The notes: generated from the letters alone by a model not told the origin. 64,000 nucleotides of DNA from Nonomuraea deserti (GCF_004348685.1 NZ_SMKO01000012.1:50271-114270); one strand, 5' to 3'. Shown: positions 27,784 to 37,355, numbered from the stretch's first letter. A program made the numbers and translations.

Positions 27784-27891
27784 GAGCACCGCGAGTGCGA
27801 GCACCGGCCCGGCGCCCGGCGCTGCCGGATCACCGCTCGGCGGCCGGGCAGGGCAGCGCGAGGAGTTCGTCGTCGCTGCGGTACGCGGGGT

Positions 27892-29498
27892 TCAGGGAGT
27901 CGGCATGTCGCGTCGTCCGAATCCGGCCAGGCCGATCGCGACAAGGGCCGCCGCGGCGGCGGTCATGATGAGGAGCGGCGTGATCGCCATGTCCCCGCCG
28001 AGCAGCTTCGGCACGTGCTCGAAGACCGACAGGTCGACAACCCACTGGTCGAGCTGGAGTTCCCCGCCGACCCAGCCGAACAACATGCTCACCACGGCCG
28101 CGGCGAACGCACCGGCGACCAGCCGGGGCAGCAGCCCGAACAGGGCGAAGGCGATCCCGGTGAACAGCCACACCGCGGGTAGCTGCACGAGCGCGGCGGA
28201 CAGCAGCCGGGGCAGTTCGCGGGCGACCGCGCCGGTGTTGAGGCCGTGCGCCAGACCGGCGGCGGCTCCGAAGGCCACCACCCCGAGTGCCGGGCCGAGC
28301 AGCGTGAACACGAAGTGGCTGCCCGCCCAGCGCAGCCGGTTCACCGGGGTGGCCAGCAGGGCTTCGGCCCGGCCGTCGCGCTCCTCGTTCCTGAGCAGCA
28401 GGGTGGCCTGGATCGCGAAGCAGGCACAGATGAGGCCGAGCATGACCATCATGGGAGTGAGGAACTGGTCGACGAGCGTCCCCGGCCCGCCGAGCCGGGC
28501 GAGTGCCTGGCGCGCCGCGGCTCCGCTGTTGTCCATCAGCGTGCCAAGGCTCGCCGCCATCGCGCCGACCACGAGCCCCACCAGGGCGAGCCCCACGACT
28601 CTGCTGATCATCGGGCCGCGGTGCAGCCGCCAGGCCAGCGCCAGCGGGCTGCTCAGCCGAGGCCCGGCGCCGGCCGGGCCCAGGCGGGCCTGGAACATGC
28701 CGCTGCCGAGGTCGCGGCGCGCCGACAGCGCCACCGCCAGCGCGCTGAGCGCGGCGACGACGGCGGCCGCGAGCGCGAGAACCCACCAGCGTTCGCCGCT
28801 GTAGGGCCGTAGCGCCTCGGCCCAGCCGAGCGGCGTCAGCCAGGACGCCCAAGCGGGCCCGTCGCCGACCTGCGCGGCGATGTCGCCTGCGCCGCGCAGG
28901 ATGATCGCGATGCCGAGCACGGTGACCCCGATCGCGCGTGCGCCGCCCGCACCGGTCGTGAGCTGCGCGGTCACGGAGCCGATCGCCGCGAACACCCATC
29001 CAGTGGCCGTGAACCCGAGCCCGAGCGCCAGCGAACCCGCGGCCGGCAGGCCCTGGCCGATCAGCGCCAGCGCCGACGCCAGGCCCAGGACGAGGCAGGC
29101 CCCGCAGGTGACGATCAGGGCGGCGGCCAGGTCGGCGTGGCGCGACACCGCGGTGGCTCCGACCAACTCGCGCCGCCCTGCCTCCTCCTCCGTACGCGTG
29201 TGCCGGATGACCGTGAGCAGCGCGAGCAGCCCGACCATGAATGTGAGGAACCCCGACCGCCAGGCGACGAGCTCTCCGAGGCTGGAGCCGTTCAGCAGGC
29301 CGTAGGCGACGGTGAAGGCCCTGGTGTGGACGCTGGTCTCGTAGTAGTGCTGACGGGCCTCGTCAGTCGGGTACGCGCCGGTGAACGCGCTGACGAACAC
29401 CACCGGGACCACGCAGAGGAAGGCGACCCACAGCGGCAGCAGCACACGATCGCGCCGCAGGACCAGGCGGATGAGCTTGCCGGTGCCGGTGAACGCGT

Positions 29499-29502
<4 letters not shown>
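27892..29502 (-). CDS. ABC-2 type transporter permease (DrrB-like, duplicated)
   Basis: 536 residues; the ATG overlaps the ATPase stop by ATGA. There are about twelve hydrophobic segments in two halves, beginning [19 protein letters not shown] and, in the second half, [40 protein letters not shown] appears in the second half, and [17 protein letters not shown] in the first is the matching element; both are typical of actinomycete anthracycline/tetronasin-type exporters. With the upstream ATPase it forms a drug or lipid exporter in the cell membrane. It is controlled by the TetR gene two genes upstream. Confidence 0.9.
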
Positions 29503-30434
<932 letters not shown>

Positions 30435-30497
30435 CGGTGTCCTTCGTTGGGAATGAACTTGCCGCCCTCACCGAGGAGGGAGGCGTCAGGGGAAGGG

Positions 30498-31157
30498 CTA
30501 AAGGTCATCTCCGCGCCGGGTCTCCCGGACGGTCTCGGCGGCCTTGAGCATCGTGTCGTCCGCGTACATGCCGTGGGTGTAGAGCTCCAACATGGGCAGC
30601 CCGATGCGCTGCAGCACGTCGGGCCCCATCCGCTCGTAGCCGAGCGCCCGCGTCAGGGGTGGCGCCATGGTCAGTGTGGCGAGGCTGAGCAGCACGCTGA
30701 CCACGGCCATCGCCCGCACGTCGGAGGAAGGGCGCATCGATCCGTTGGCCATCCCGGCTCGGAAGAGCTGCTCGGTCTCCTCGACCAGCGTGTTGACGAA
30801 TGTGGTGGCCGCGGGCGTGTCCTCCTCGATCGCGCGCACCATGTACTGCACGTGCAGGCGGTATTCCTCCGAGTCCGACAGGTATTCGCGAGTCAGTAGG
30901 TGCACGCCGGCCAGGTCGGCGACAGTTCGGGTCCTCCGCACGAGTATCTGCAGGACGTGGTCGTCACAGACGGCGCGCAGATCGTCCTTGCTGCCGAAGT
31001 GGCGGATGACCAGGGCGGCGCTCACCCCTGCGGTGGCCGCGACGGCGCGCAGGTTGGTCTTCTGGAAGCCGTCGCGGGCGAAGTGGGTGATGGCGGCGTT
31101 GCGGATCCTGGCCTGAGCCGTCAGATCCGCCGAAGGGGCTGAACACACGTTCACCAT
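30498..31157 (-). CDS. TetR family regulator of the drrAB-type operon
   Basis: 219 residues from ATG at 31157. The helix-turn-helix is typical: IRNAAITHFARDGFQKTNLRAVAATAGVSAALVIRHFGSKDDL (~18-60). The ligand domain ends ELYTHGMYADDTMLKAAETV. The start codon lies inside a 34-bp perfect dyad, so repression is likely autoregulatory and the transcript may have a very short leader. It heads the tetR-drrA-drrB operon. Ligand unknown. Confidence 0.92.
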   Translation of the reverse strand: MVNVCSAPSADLTAQARIRNAAITHFARDGFQKTNLRAVAATAGVSAALVIRHFGSKDDLRAVCDDHVLQILVRRTRTVADLAGVHLLTREYLSDSEEYRLHVQYMVRAIEEDTPAATTFVNTLVEETEQLFRAGMANGSMRPSSDVRAMAVVSVLLSLATLTMAPPLTRALGYERMGPDVLQRIGLPMLELYTHGMYADDTMLKAAETVRETRRGDDL

Positions 31158-31173
31158 AGTAAACGTGTGTTCA
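31140..31173. promoter_or_regulatory. TetR operator, perfect 12-10-12 dyad
   Basis: Arms TGAACACACGTT (31140-31151) and AACGTGTGTTCA (31162-31173) are exact reverse complements around a 10-bp spacer. The tetR start codon is within the spacer, which strongly implies autoregulation by the adjacent TetR protein. Confidence 0.8.
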
Positions 31174-31404
31174 TCCCGATGGCAAGGGACCGGCGACGGC
31201 CCTGGTCCGGCAGCGAATGCCCGCATGATTACCGGCTACTGGCCTCGCCTGTTCCCCGCTCGATGGATCAGGATCTACACGTTGCGGCCTGCGCCGAGAA
31301 CCCCGCCGGTCGGACTCCGGCAATCCGGCGGGCGATGAGTTTCGCCGAGGTTCCCCGTCTGTATCCACACACACACCCGATCAACCGCACTCCGGGAGAG
31401 CAGC

Positions 31405-31989
31405 ATGACCGCCACCTACACCTTCGACGTCTTCTGCAGCCTCGACGGCTACGGCTCCTACAACAGCAGCGGCGACTGGGGCGGTTACTGGGGCAAGCAA
31501 GGCCCCGAGTTCCTCGACCGCCGGCTCGCCCTGTACAGCGAGGAGCAGCGGATGGTCCTCGGGGCCCACACCTTTCGGCAATTCGTGCAGGTGCTGGGCC
31601 CGATCACCGACGAGTCCCGGGTGAGCGATCCGGTGAACACCCGGATGAGGAACCTGCCGACAACGGTGGTGTCGACGACACTCGAAGGACCACTCGACTG
31701 GCCGGACGCGACCCTCGTGAGCGGTGACGCCGTCGACGTCGTCGCCCGGCTCAAGGAGGAGTCCGAGGTGCCGTTGCGCTCGCACGGCAGCCTGTCGATG
31801 AACCGGGCGCTGATGGCCGCCGGCCTGGTCGACCGCGTCCAGGTGACGGTCTTCCCGGTGATCACCGGTCGGACCGGGGCGGACCCCGTCTTCCAGGGTG
31901 CGGCCGACTTCGACCTCGAGCTGATCGGGAGCCGGACGCTCGACGGCCGCATCCAGGAGCTCGTCTACCGGCCCAGCCTGCATGCCTGA
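31405..31989 (+). CDS. Dihydrofolate reductase family protein (RibD C-terminal domain)
   Basis: 194 residues; ATG with GGGAGAG upstream. The NADPH-dependent reductase fold of the RibD/DHFR-like superfamily is visible: FDVFCSLDGYGSY at the start, VLGAHTFRQFVQ, LPTTVVSTTL, VPLRSHGSLSMNRALMAAGLVD and VFPVITGRTGADP. The pattern matches small stand-alone RibD_C proteins of ~180-200 residues; physiological substrate unknown. The gene stands alone, 250 bp from the TetR operator, and a hairpin follows its stop. Confidence 0.9.
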   Translation: MTATYTFDVFCSLDGYGSYNSSGDWGGYWGKQGPEFLDRRLALYSEEQRMVLGAHTFRQFVQVLGPITDESRVSDPVNTRMRNLPTTVVSTTLEGPLDWPDATLVSGDAVDVVARLKEESEVPLRSHGSLSMNRALMAAGLVDRVQVTVFPVITGRTGADPVFQGAADFDLELIGSRTLDGRIQELVYRPSLHA

Positions 31990-31991
31990 GC

Positions 31992-32010
31992 CCGCCCGAT
32001 GGACGGGCGG
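31992..32010. terminator. Hairpin between convergent DHFR-like and TerC genes
   Basis: CCGCCCG-ATGGA-CGGGCGG three bases after the DHFR-like stop. A second GC-rich inverted repeat (CGCCGGCG ... CGCCGGCCGGCG) follows. It may act for both converging genes. Confidence 0.55.
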
Positions 32011-32087
32011 CACGCCGGCGTGGGCGCCGGCCGGCGTTTCCGAGGTGCGGGGCAGGCTCGCCGCCGGTCGGCGAACCTGCCCCCCTG

Positions 32088-33122
32088 TCAGTTGCGAGCG
32101 GGGTCGGCGGGCTCGGACACGGACGGCTCGGCGGCCTGGCGGGTGTCGCGCCTGGACTTGAGCAGGCTGGCCACCGTCGTGACGGTGAGCACGGTGACGA
32201 TGACGGCCAACGAGGTCCAATTGTTGATCTCAGGGGCCCAGGTGACGTGCTCGCCGCCGTTGACGAACGGCAGCTCGTTCTCGTGCAGGGCGTGCAGGAC
32301 GAGTTTCACGCCGATGAAGCCCAGGATGACCGCCAGCCCGTAGGTGAGGTAGACGAGTTTCTCCACCAGTCCGCCGAGCAGGAAGTACAGCTGTCTCAGC
32401 CCCATCAGCGCGAACGCGTTGGCCGCGAAGACCAGGTAGGCGTCCTGGGTTATGCCGAAGATCGCGGGGATGGAGTCGACCGCGAACACCAGGTCCGCAC
32501 CACCGATGGCGATGATGACGATGAACATCGGGGTCAGCAGGCGGCGGCCGTCCTGCCGGACGGTCAGCCGCGAGCCGTGGTAGGCGTCGGTGACCGGGAA
32601 CAGCCGGCGCACCAGCCGTACGACGCCGCCGTTGGGGTCGTACTCGTCGTCGTCGTTGTTGTTGAAGGCGAATTTCCACGCGGTGTAGATGAGGATGCCG
32701 CCGAAGATCCAGAACACCCAGCTGAAACGCTGTACGGCCTGCGCGCCCACGCCGATGAAGATTCCGCGCATGACCAGCGCCATCACGATCCCGATGAGCA
32801 GCACGCGGTGCTGGTAGATCGCGGGCACGGCGAAGTTCGCCATGATGAGCATGAAGATGAACAGGTTGTCGACGCTGAGCGTGTACTCGGTGATGTAGCC
32901 GGTGATGTAGGAGGCCGCTTGTTCATCGCCACCGAAGATCCACACTGCTGCGCCGAAAGCGACGGCACAGCCGATGTAGAAGGCGATCCACCGCGCCGAC
33001 TCGGCGATCGTGACCTTGTGGGGTCTCCTGTTGACGATGATCAGGTCGAGGAGGATGAGTCCGAGCAGGGCGGCGATGGTGGCCGCCCACAGCCAGGCGG
33101 GCACGGGCATGGGTGGGGGCAT
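32088..33122 (-). CDS. TerC family integral membrane protein (manganese/metal efflux type)
   Basis: 344 residues starting ATG after GGAGGAGCTC. Seven or more helices are visible, with the TerC signatures YTLSVDNLFIF (~81-91) and IGGADLVFAVDSIPAIFG (~205-222), whose acidic residues are implicated in metal handling. An insert FNNNDDDEYDPNGG separates the two halves. TerC/Alx proteins are linked to tellurite resistance, manganese export and metallation of secreted proteins. A yybP-ykoY-type riboswitch in the leader indicates manganese control. Confidence 0.93.
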   Translation of the reverse strand: MPPPMPVPAWLWAATIAALLGLILLDLIIVNRRPHKVTIAESARWIAFYIGCAVAFGAAVWIFGGDEQAASYITGYITEYTLSVDNLFIFMLIMANFAVPAIYQHRVLLIGIVMALVMRGIFIGVGAQAVQRFSWVFWIFGGILIYTAWKFAFNNNDDDEYDPNGGVVRLVRRLFPVTDAYHGSRLTVRQDGRRLLTPMFIVIIAIGGADLVFAVDSIPAIFGITQDAYLVFAANAFALMGLRQLYFLLGGLVEKLVYLTYGLAVILGFIGVKLVLHALHENELPFVNGGEHVTWAPEINNWTSLAVIVTVLTVTTVASLLKSRRDTRQAAEPSVSEPADPARN

Positions 33123-33149
33123 GAGAGCTCCTCCGACTTGGCGTTGGCA

Positions 33150-33258
33150 CGTCCGTCGGAGGTCTTCTCCGCCCGCGGCGTCGCGGACCGACCGCGCCGG
33201 GTCCCTGGGAGGGTCCGTGATGACGACGTGGCCGCGAAGGAGTACTCCCCTCCACTTC
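33150..33258 (-). promoter_or_regulatory. yybP-ykoY (manganese) riboswitch in the terC leader
   Basis: Read on the minus strand the leader contains, in order, GGAGGGGAGTACTCC, CGTCGTCATCACGGACCC, GGTCGGTCCG and GGAGAAGACCTCCG. These correspond to the conserved pieces of yybP-ykoY RNAs (AAAGGGGAGUAG, GUCGUCA, and AAGACCUUU in Bacillus subtilis). P1 can form between GGAGG (33249-33253) and CCTCC (33158-33162). The class senses Mn2+ and commonly precedes terC, and the distance to the start codon (~30 nt) allows translational control. Confidence 0.83.
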
Positions 33259-33265
33259 GCCTGCG

Positions 33266-33293
33266 ATCATACATACCGGATGCAGTAGGCCAA
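33266..33293 (-). promoter_or_regulatory. terC promoter candidate
   Basis: On the minus strand TTGGCC, 16 bp, TATGAT, ending just before the riboswitch. This is a good housekeeping-type arrangement for transcription starting at about 33258-33260. Confidence 0.5.
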
Positions 33294-33389
33294 CATCCCC
33301 CCGCACGTTTCAGCGCAGGCGGTGGTCCCCCGACCCCCGGTGAGTGAGCCGACAGGTGCCGGACGCGGCCGTACGCCACCTGGCGCGGG

Positions 33390-34325
33390 TCATGCGTGTT
33401 CCGGGCTCGCCGGGAGGGCGATCCAGCCGGTACGTGCCTGCCAGTTCCGCCCGGATCGGAGGTGGGCCACGTACGCCCTGCGCAGGGAAGTGTCTTGCGG
33501 TAGCTCCGCGAGTTGGCTCCCGGTGACCGGCCCCGTCCGGCTCGGCCGGCCGAAGACGTATTCCAGCATGGAACCGTCCGCGAGATCCTCATCGCCGGGC
33601 GTCAGCGGCCGTAGGTCGAAGCGGCGGAGAAATCGCACGATGTTCGACCGTTCCGCGAGATATCCGGTGAGCTGCGGGTCGAGTAACCAGGAGTGACAGA
33701 CGACGTGCGAGACCGGCTCGTCGGGGAAATGGCGGCCGAAGAACTTCTGGGCCTGGGCGAGCGATGCGTCGCAGGAAGCCGGGGACAGCGGCGCACCGGG
33801 CGGGATGTGCAGGTTCAGCAGGAATCCTGTCGTGCCGTCGGGGCGTTCGCCCCGGCCCCGGTCGTACTCCAACCGGCCGAGCCGGTACTCGGCCCCGCGG
33901 AACTTCAGCGGCGGACACCACTGCTCGAATCCTCCGACTCCACTGACCCCGTGCACGGAGCGGTGTTCGGCCATCATGGGCCCGAGGGCCGACAACGTCT
34001 CCCATGACGTCCGGCGGTCGATGCCGCGCCCGGCGTGGTAGCGCAGCGTCTCCGGCAGGACGGCGAGATAGAGCCAGACGTAGAGATGGAGCGCCACCGG
34101 GCCGGCACCGGCCGGAAACGCCGGGAAGCCGCGATAGCCGCCGGCCGGAAGCCCTGAACCCATGTGCGACGTCACGTCCTGGTGGCACCGTTCCAGGTGC
34201 CGCCACAGCTCCGGGTGGTTCTCGGGGTCGGGCCGCGCCGCCAGCGCTCCGTCCCGATCGGCAGGCAATGCACCCATCCGCTCCAGCAACCGCGCCGCTT
34301 CCGCGTTCGAGGGAAGTACGAGCAT
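33390..34325 (-). CDS. Acyltransferase domain-containing protein (GNAT-like pair, DUF5596 type)
   Basis: 311 residues from ATG at 34325; the ribosome site is weak. It contains MLVLPSNAEAARLLERMGAL at the start, HLYVWLYLAVLPETLRYHAGRGI, FEQWCPPLKFRGAEYRLGRLEYD (~165-187), NLHIPPGAPLSPASCDASLAQA and the C-terminal VVCHSWLLDPQLTGYLAERSNIVRFLRRF. These are the conserved blocks of a family annotated as acyltransferase domain proteins with an N-terminal GNAT-related domain. No biochemical role is established to my knowledge. It is divergent from a GNAT gene 114 bp away. Confidence 0.8.
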   Translation of the reverse strand: MLVLPSNAEAARLLERMGALPADRDGALAARPDPENHPELWRHLERCHQDVTSHMGSGLPAGGYRGFPAFPAGAGPVALHLYVWLYLAVLPETLRYHAGRGIDRRTSWETLSALGPMMAEHRSVHGVSGVGGFEQWCPPLKFRGAEYRLGRLEYDRGRGERPDGTTGFLLNLHIPPGAPLSPASCDASLAQAQKFFGRHFPDEPVSHVVCHSWLLDPQLTGYLAERSNIVRFLRRFDLRPLTPGDEDLADGSMLEYVFGRPSRTGPVTGSQLAELPQDTSLRRAYVAHLRSGRNWQARTGWIALPASPEHA

Positions 34326-34439
34326 GTGATCCAACCTACGACGGATCGTCCGTCCGCGCCGCGGCAAGAAGTGCGTAAGGTCAGGCAGGCTGTCCCCCGC
34401 CGCGGGGAGCCCTCCCGGGGGTGCGTCTACCATCGCCGT

Positions 34440-34988
34440 GTGGACGAGCAGAGCAGGGCCGGCGAGGAGCTTCTGACGGCGCGGCTGTCGCTGCGGTGTC
34501 CCGCGCCGGAGGACATCGACGCGATCTTCAGCATCCACAACGACCCTGCCACCTGCCTGCACAACCCCTCCGACGCCCTGTCCCGGCGTGAGGAGGCCCG
34601 GCAGCTCTTCCAGCGCTGGAACGACCACTGGCAGCGCTGGGGTTTCGGGTACTGGGTGGTGCGGCGCCGCGGCTCGGACCGGCAGCTGGGTTTCTGCGGC
34701 ACCAAGGCCATGGACCTGAACGGCATGAGGGTGCTCAACCTCTTCTACCGGTTCGAGGCCTCATCGTGGGGTCAAGGGCTGGCGGGTGAGGCCGCCGGGG
34801 CAGTGGTCGGATGGGTGTCCGTACGCGTGCCCGATCTGCCGCTCATCGCCCGCGTCCGGCCCGCCAACATCGCCTCCCAACGGGTGGCCGTACGCGCCGG
34901 CCTGGCGCGAGCCGAACACCTCGACACCGCCGGCGAGGACGGCTTGGACTGGATCTTCGCCACGAACCTGCCTCATCACCGGCCCTGA
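34440..34988 (+). CDS. GNAT family N-acetyltransferase
   Basis: 182 residues from a GTG at 34440 with no clear ribosome site. Typical RimJ/RimL-like features: LLTARLSLRCPAPEDIDAIF at the start, FGYWVVRRRGSDRQLGFCG, LNLFYRFEASSWGQGLAGEA (acetyl-CoA loop region) and ARVRPANIASQRVAVRAGL near the end. It likely acetylates a protein N-terminus or a small amine using acetyl-CoA. It is divergent from the acyltransferase-domain gene. Confidence 0.88.
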   Translation: MDEQSRAGEELLTARLSLRCPAPEDIDAIFSIHNDPATCLHNPSDALSRREEARQLFQRWNDHWQRWGFGYWVVRRRGSDRQLGFCGTKAMDLNGMRVLNLFYRFEASSWGQGLAGEAAGAVVGWVSVRVPDLPLIARVRPANIASQRVAVRAGLARAEHLDTAGEDGLDWIFATNLPHHRP

Positions 34989-35002
34989 CGACAGCCCGGG
35001 GG

Positions 35003-35221
35003 TCAACCGGGGGTCGGTCGCCTGCGCATGACGAACCCGGCGTGGTGGAGCACTCCGTCGATCAGCTCTCCGAAGGCCCAGAAGCCGGTGTCGTCGAGGT
35101 AGGTGATGCGGTCGTCGTGGACCCAGTATCTGCCTGTGTAGGCATCGGTCCGGCCGTGGCGTGTCTCGGTGTACCTGCCTTCGGGAAGCAGGTGCTGTGT
35201 CAGCTCCCGCGACTCGTCCAC
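35003..35221 (-). CDS. Atu4866-domain protein, possibly 5'-truncated by a stop codon
   Basis: The only usable start is GTG at 35221, giving 72 residues: ELTQHLLPEGRYTETRHGRT, then AYTGRYWVHDDRITYLDDTG and FGELIDGVLHHAGFVMRR. This is the core of the Atu4866 family. However, the same frame stays open upstream and encodes GEPTRPAGTPARGLRRWHGAW, which includes the expected (V/H)GxW start of the domain, until a TAA at 35306 that ends the preceding gene. There is no start codon in between. Either translation begins late, or a fused protein has been split by this nonsense codon. Function unknown. Confidence 0.6.
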   Translation of the reverse strand: MDESRELTQHLLPEGRYTETRHGRTDAYTGRYWVHDDRITYLDDTGFWAFGELIDGVLHHAGFVMRRRPTPG

Positions 35222-35305
35222 CCAGGCTCCGTGCCATCTCCGGAGCCCCCGGGCGGGGGTTCCGGCGGGGCGGGTGGGTTCGCCCTGCCACGCCTCGACA
35301 TGTCC

Positions 35306-35635
35306 TTACACGACGACGGCGAGCAGGTCGTACGGCTGGGGGACCAGCATCTGCCTGATCCGGGACTCGCTCACGCGCTCCCGTGTGACGGCGAAGGTCG
35401 CCGGGTTGCCCGGGGTCAGGTCGTAGACGCCGCGCCGCTCCTCGGGGCGGGCGCGCAACGCGGTGTCCACCACCAGCGGCTGTGCTCCTCGTGAGGCCGT
35501 TCCGGCTGCGGGGGCGCCGGGCGGATGCGGGCGTACAGAAAGGATCGCGAGGCCGACGGCCAACGCGGCCGCCGCCGCGATCCACCAGCGGCGGCCGTCC
35601 TTCAGCGCTGAGGTGACCACGGTGGGCGCGTCGCT
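35306..35635 (-). CDS. Small membrane-anchored hypothetical protein
   Basis: 109 residues from ATG at 35635. One N-terminal helix (WWIAAAAALAVGLAILSV, ~20-37) is followed by a short extracytoplasmic part (QPLVVDTALRARPEERRGVY ... LVPQPYDLLAVVV). It is divergent from the sigma factor gene and in the same frame as the downstream Atu4866-domain sequence, separated only by its TAA. It may be the N-terminal half of a once-fused secreted protein. Unrecognised otherwise. Confidence 0.5.
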   Translation of the reverse strand, partial: SDAPTVVTSALKDGRRWWIAAAAALAVGLAILSVRPHPPGAPAAGTASRGAQPLVVDTALRARPEERRGVYDLTPGNPATFAVTRERVSESRIRQMLVPQPYDLLAVVV

Positions 35636-35814
35636 CATGAGCCCCACCCTCGACGAGGGCGTGGTGGGGGAGAAGGCCGCGGTTCTCCTGGGAGCGCCAC
35701 ACCCATGCTCGCGCCGATCGGATGGCCGCCGGGGTGGCGGCCGTTCTCCGCTCGCCCGCGCGTGAACCTGAGCGGCTTCCCGCCCGACTGTGCAGGGTGA
35801 GGGAAAGGGACGAG

Positions 35815-36339
35815 ATGAGCGATGAGCTGCTGGTGGTCCGCGCTCAGCTGGGCGAGTGGGCCGCCTGGGCCGAACTGGTGGCCCGATGGCGGGTGCCGGT
35901 GTGGACCTACGTGCGGCGGATGCTCGATGCGGAGCGGGCCGACGATGTCACCCAGGAGATCTGGCTGGCCGTGGTCCGTGGCCTGCCGGGGCTGCGGGAG
36001 CCCGGCCGGTTCGCACCCTGGCTGTTCACGATCGCCCGCCGCTCGGTGACCGACCGCCTGCGCGGTGAGTACGCCAGGGAGAAGGAGAGCCTCACGACCG
36101 ACGAGGCCTTGGTCGAGGACCCCGTCCAGGCCATGGCGGACCGCGCCGAGCTCATCGCCGCATTGGCCGGGCTGCCGGTCCTGGAGCGGGAGATCCTCGT
36201 CCTGTTCTACCTGGAGGACCTGTCGGTGGAGGAGTGCGCGCAGATCTGCCACGTCCCGCCCGGCACGGTCAAGTCCAGGCTCAATCGGGCTCGCCGGATG
36301 CTGCGGGAGCACCTGGAGGAAAGGGGATACCGGCCATGA
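35815..36339 (+). CDS. ECF-type RNA polymerase sigma factor
   Basis: 174 residues; ATG at 35815 with GGGAAAGGGAC upstream. Region 2 is visible as LVARWRVPVWTYVRRMLDAE followed by RADDVTQEIWLAVVRGLPGL, and region 4 as LPVLEREILVLFYLEDLSVE followed by ECAQICHVPPGTVKSRLNRARRML. It is translationally coupled (ATGA) to a four-helix membrane protein, the usual place for an anti-sigma partner, although that protein lacks a zinc-binding anti-sigma motif. Signal and regulon unknown. Confidence 0.92.
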   Translation: MSDELLVVRAQLGEWAAWAELVARWRVPVWTYVRRMLDAERADDVTQEIWLAVVRGLPGLREPGRFAPWLFTIARRSVTDRLRGEYAREKESLTTDEALVEDPVQAMADRAELIAALAGLPVLEREILVLFYLEDLSVEECAQICHVPPGTVKSRLNRARRMLREHLEERGYRP

Positions 36340-36821
36340 CCGAAGAGGGGCCGCGTCTGTCGGCCAGGGACATGATCGAGCGGCTCGAGCCGTCGCTGTC
36401 ACCGTGGCGGCGCGTGCGCGCCGTGGCGGCGCTGCTGGCCGGGCTCGCCGGTGTGGTGTTCGTGACCGCGCTGTGGTGGAGCGAGCCGGGGCCGCTGCCC
36501 GGCCGTACGCATCTGGCGTTCGCGCTGCTCACCGTGTTCTGCCTGGCTTGGGCGGGCTACGGTACGTGGCTGCTGACGCGCAGGGTGCCGCTGTTCGCCA
36601 CCGACCGGGTGATCGCCGGCTGGATCGCCCTGAGCGTGTCGCTGGTCACGACCGCGGGTTTGGCGGGCATCGCCGTGCAGCGCGATGCCGGCCTGGGCAC
36701 CGCGCTGGGGGTGGGGGGCGGGTTCGTCGCGGCGGCGCTGGTGCTGGTCGTACGGGCGCACGCGCGCCGGGCCGAACTGCTGCGCCGCAGGCGCGAGCTG
36801 ACCGGCGGGGAACAGGCGTGA
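36336..36821 (+). CDS. Four-helix membrane protein coupled to the sigma factor
   Basis: 161 residues overlapping the sigma stop by ATGA. A cytoplasmic N-terminus (MTEEGPRLSARDMIERLEPS) precedes four hydrophobic segments, including AVAALLAGLAGVVFVTALWW, LAFALLTVFCLAWAGYGTWL, and ALGVGGGFVAAALVLVVRAH; the tail is basic (RRAELLRRRRELTGG). Coupling suggests it modulates the sigma factor, possibly by membrane tethering through the N-terminal segment. No HxxxCxxC motif is present. Confidence 0.75.
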   Translation: MTEEGPRLSARDMIERLEPSLSPWRRVRAVAALLAGLAGVVFVTALWWSEPGPLPGRTHLAFALLTVFCLAWAGYGTWLLTRRVPLFATDRVIAGWIALSVSLVTTAGLAGIAVQRDAGLGTALGVGGGFVAAALVLVVRAHARRAELLRRRRELTGGEQA

Positions 36822-36842
36822 ACGGCTGCCGGCGTCGACGGG

Positions 36843-37355
36843 TCAGACCGCGTCGCAGTACGGGTTGCTCAGCGGCACGTTGCCGAACGAGTACATGTCA
36901 GCCAGGGCGAAGATGCCCTTCGCCGGCTGCCATCGCACGACCAGGCATCCCCCGCGCTTGGTCGCGGCCGCGAGGTTGCGGCCCACGGCGCCGCCGAAGC
37001 GGTCCAGGGCCCGCTTGCACAGGCTCGAGCCGTCGAATCCGCCGGTCTTCGCGGCGTCGCACAGCGCGTTCAGGTCCTTGACCTTCGCGTCGCCCTGGCT
37101 CAGGTACGCCTGATGAGCTGCCACCGTGCGTGCCCGGCTCAGATAGGCCGAGCACGCCACGATGCCGCAGTTGATCCGGATGGCCTGCCGGGTGGTGACG
37201 GAGTTCGGCCGGCCGGCGCCGGCCGTGAGGCCGGCGCTCGTCGTGGTGTCCGGCGCTGCTTGGGCCGTACCGCTCAGGAAACCGGCGGCCAGGACCGCAC
37301 CCGTCCCGAGGAGGGCCATCTTGCTGATCTTCGAGGTGACCGTGCTGTTGCTCAT
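36843..37355 (-). CDS. Secreted hypothetical protein with conserved cysteines
   Basis: About 170 residues from ATG at 37355 (weak ribosome site; ATG at 37319 is an alternative). Signal peptide around ISKMALLGTGAVLAAGFLSG, cleavage after AQA. The mature part is helical (AIRINCGIVACSAYLSRART, DLNALCDAAKTGGFDGSSLC) with six cysteines (INCGIVAC, ALCDAA, SSLCKRA, GGCLVV and NPYCDAV). I do not recognise the family. It converges with the sigma-partner gene, 21 bp away. Confidence 0.72.
   Translation of the reverse strand: MSNSTVTSKISKMALLGTGAVLAAGFLSGTAQAAPDTTTSAGLTAGAGRPNSVTTRQAIRINCGIVACSAYLSRARTVAAHQAYLSQGDAKVKDLNALCDAAKTGGFDGSSLCKRALDRFGGAVGRNLAAATKRGGCLVVRWQPAKGIFALADMYSFGNVPLSNPYCDAV

Noticed and set aside
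36065..37081. Open frame overlapping the sigma factor and its partner in another frame
   Set aside because: Arg-rich frame-shifted translation; both real genes have motifs and ATGA coupling.
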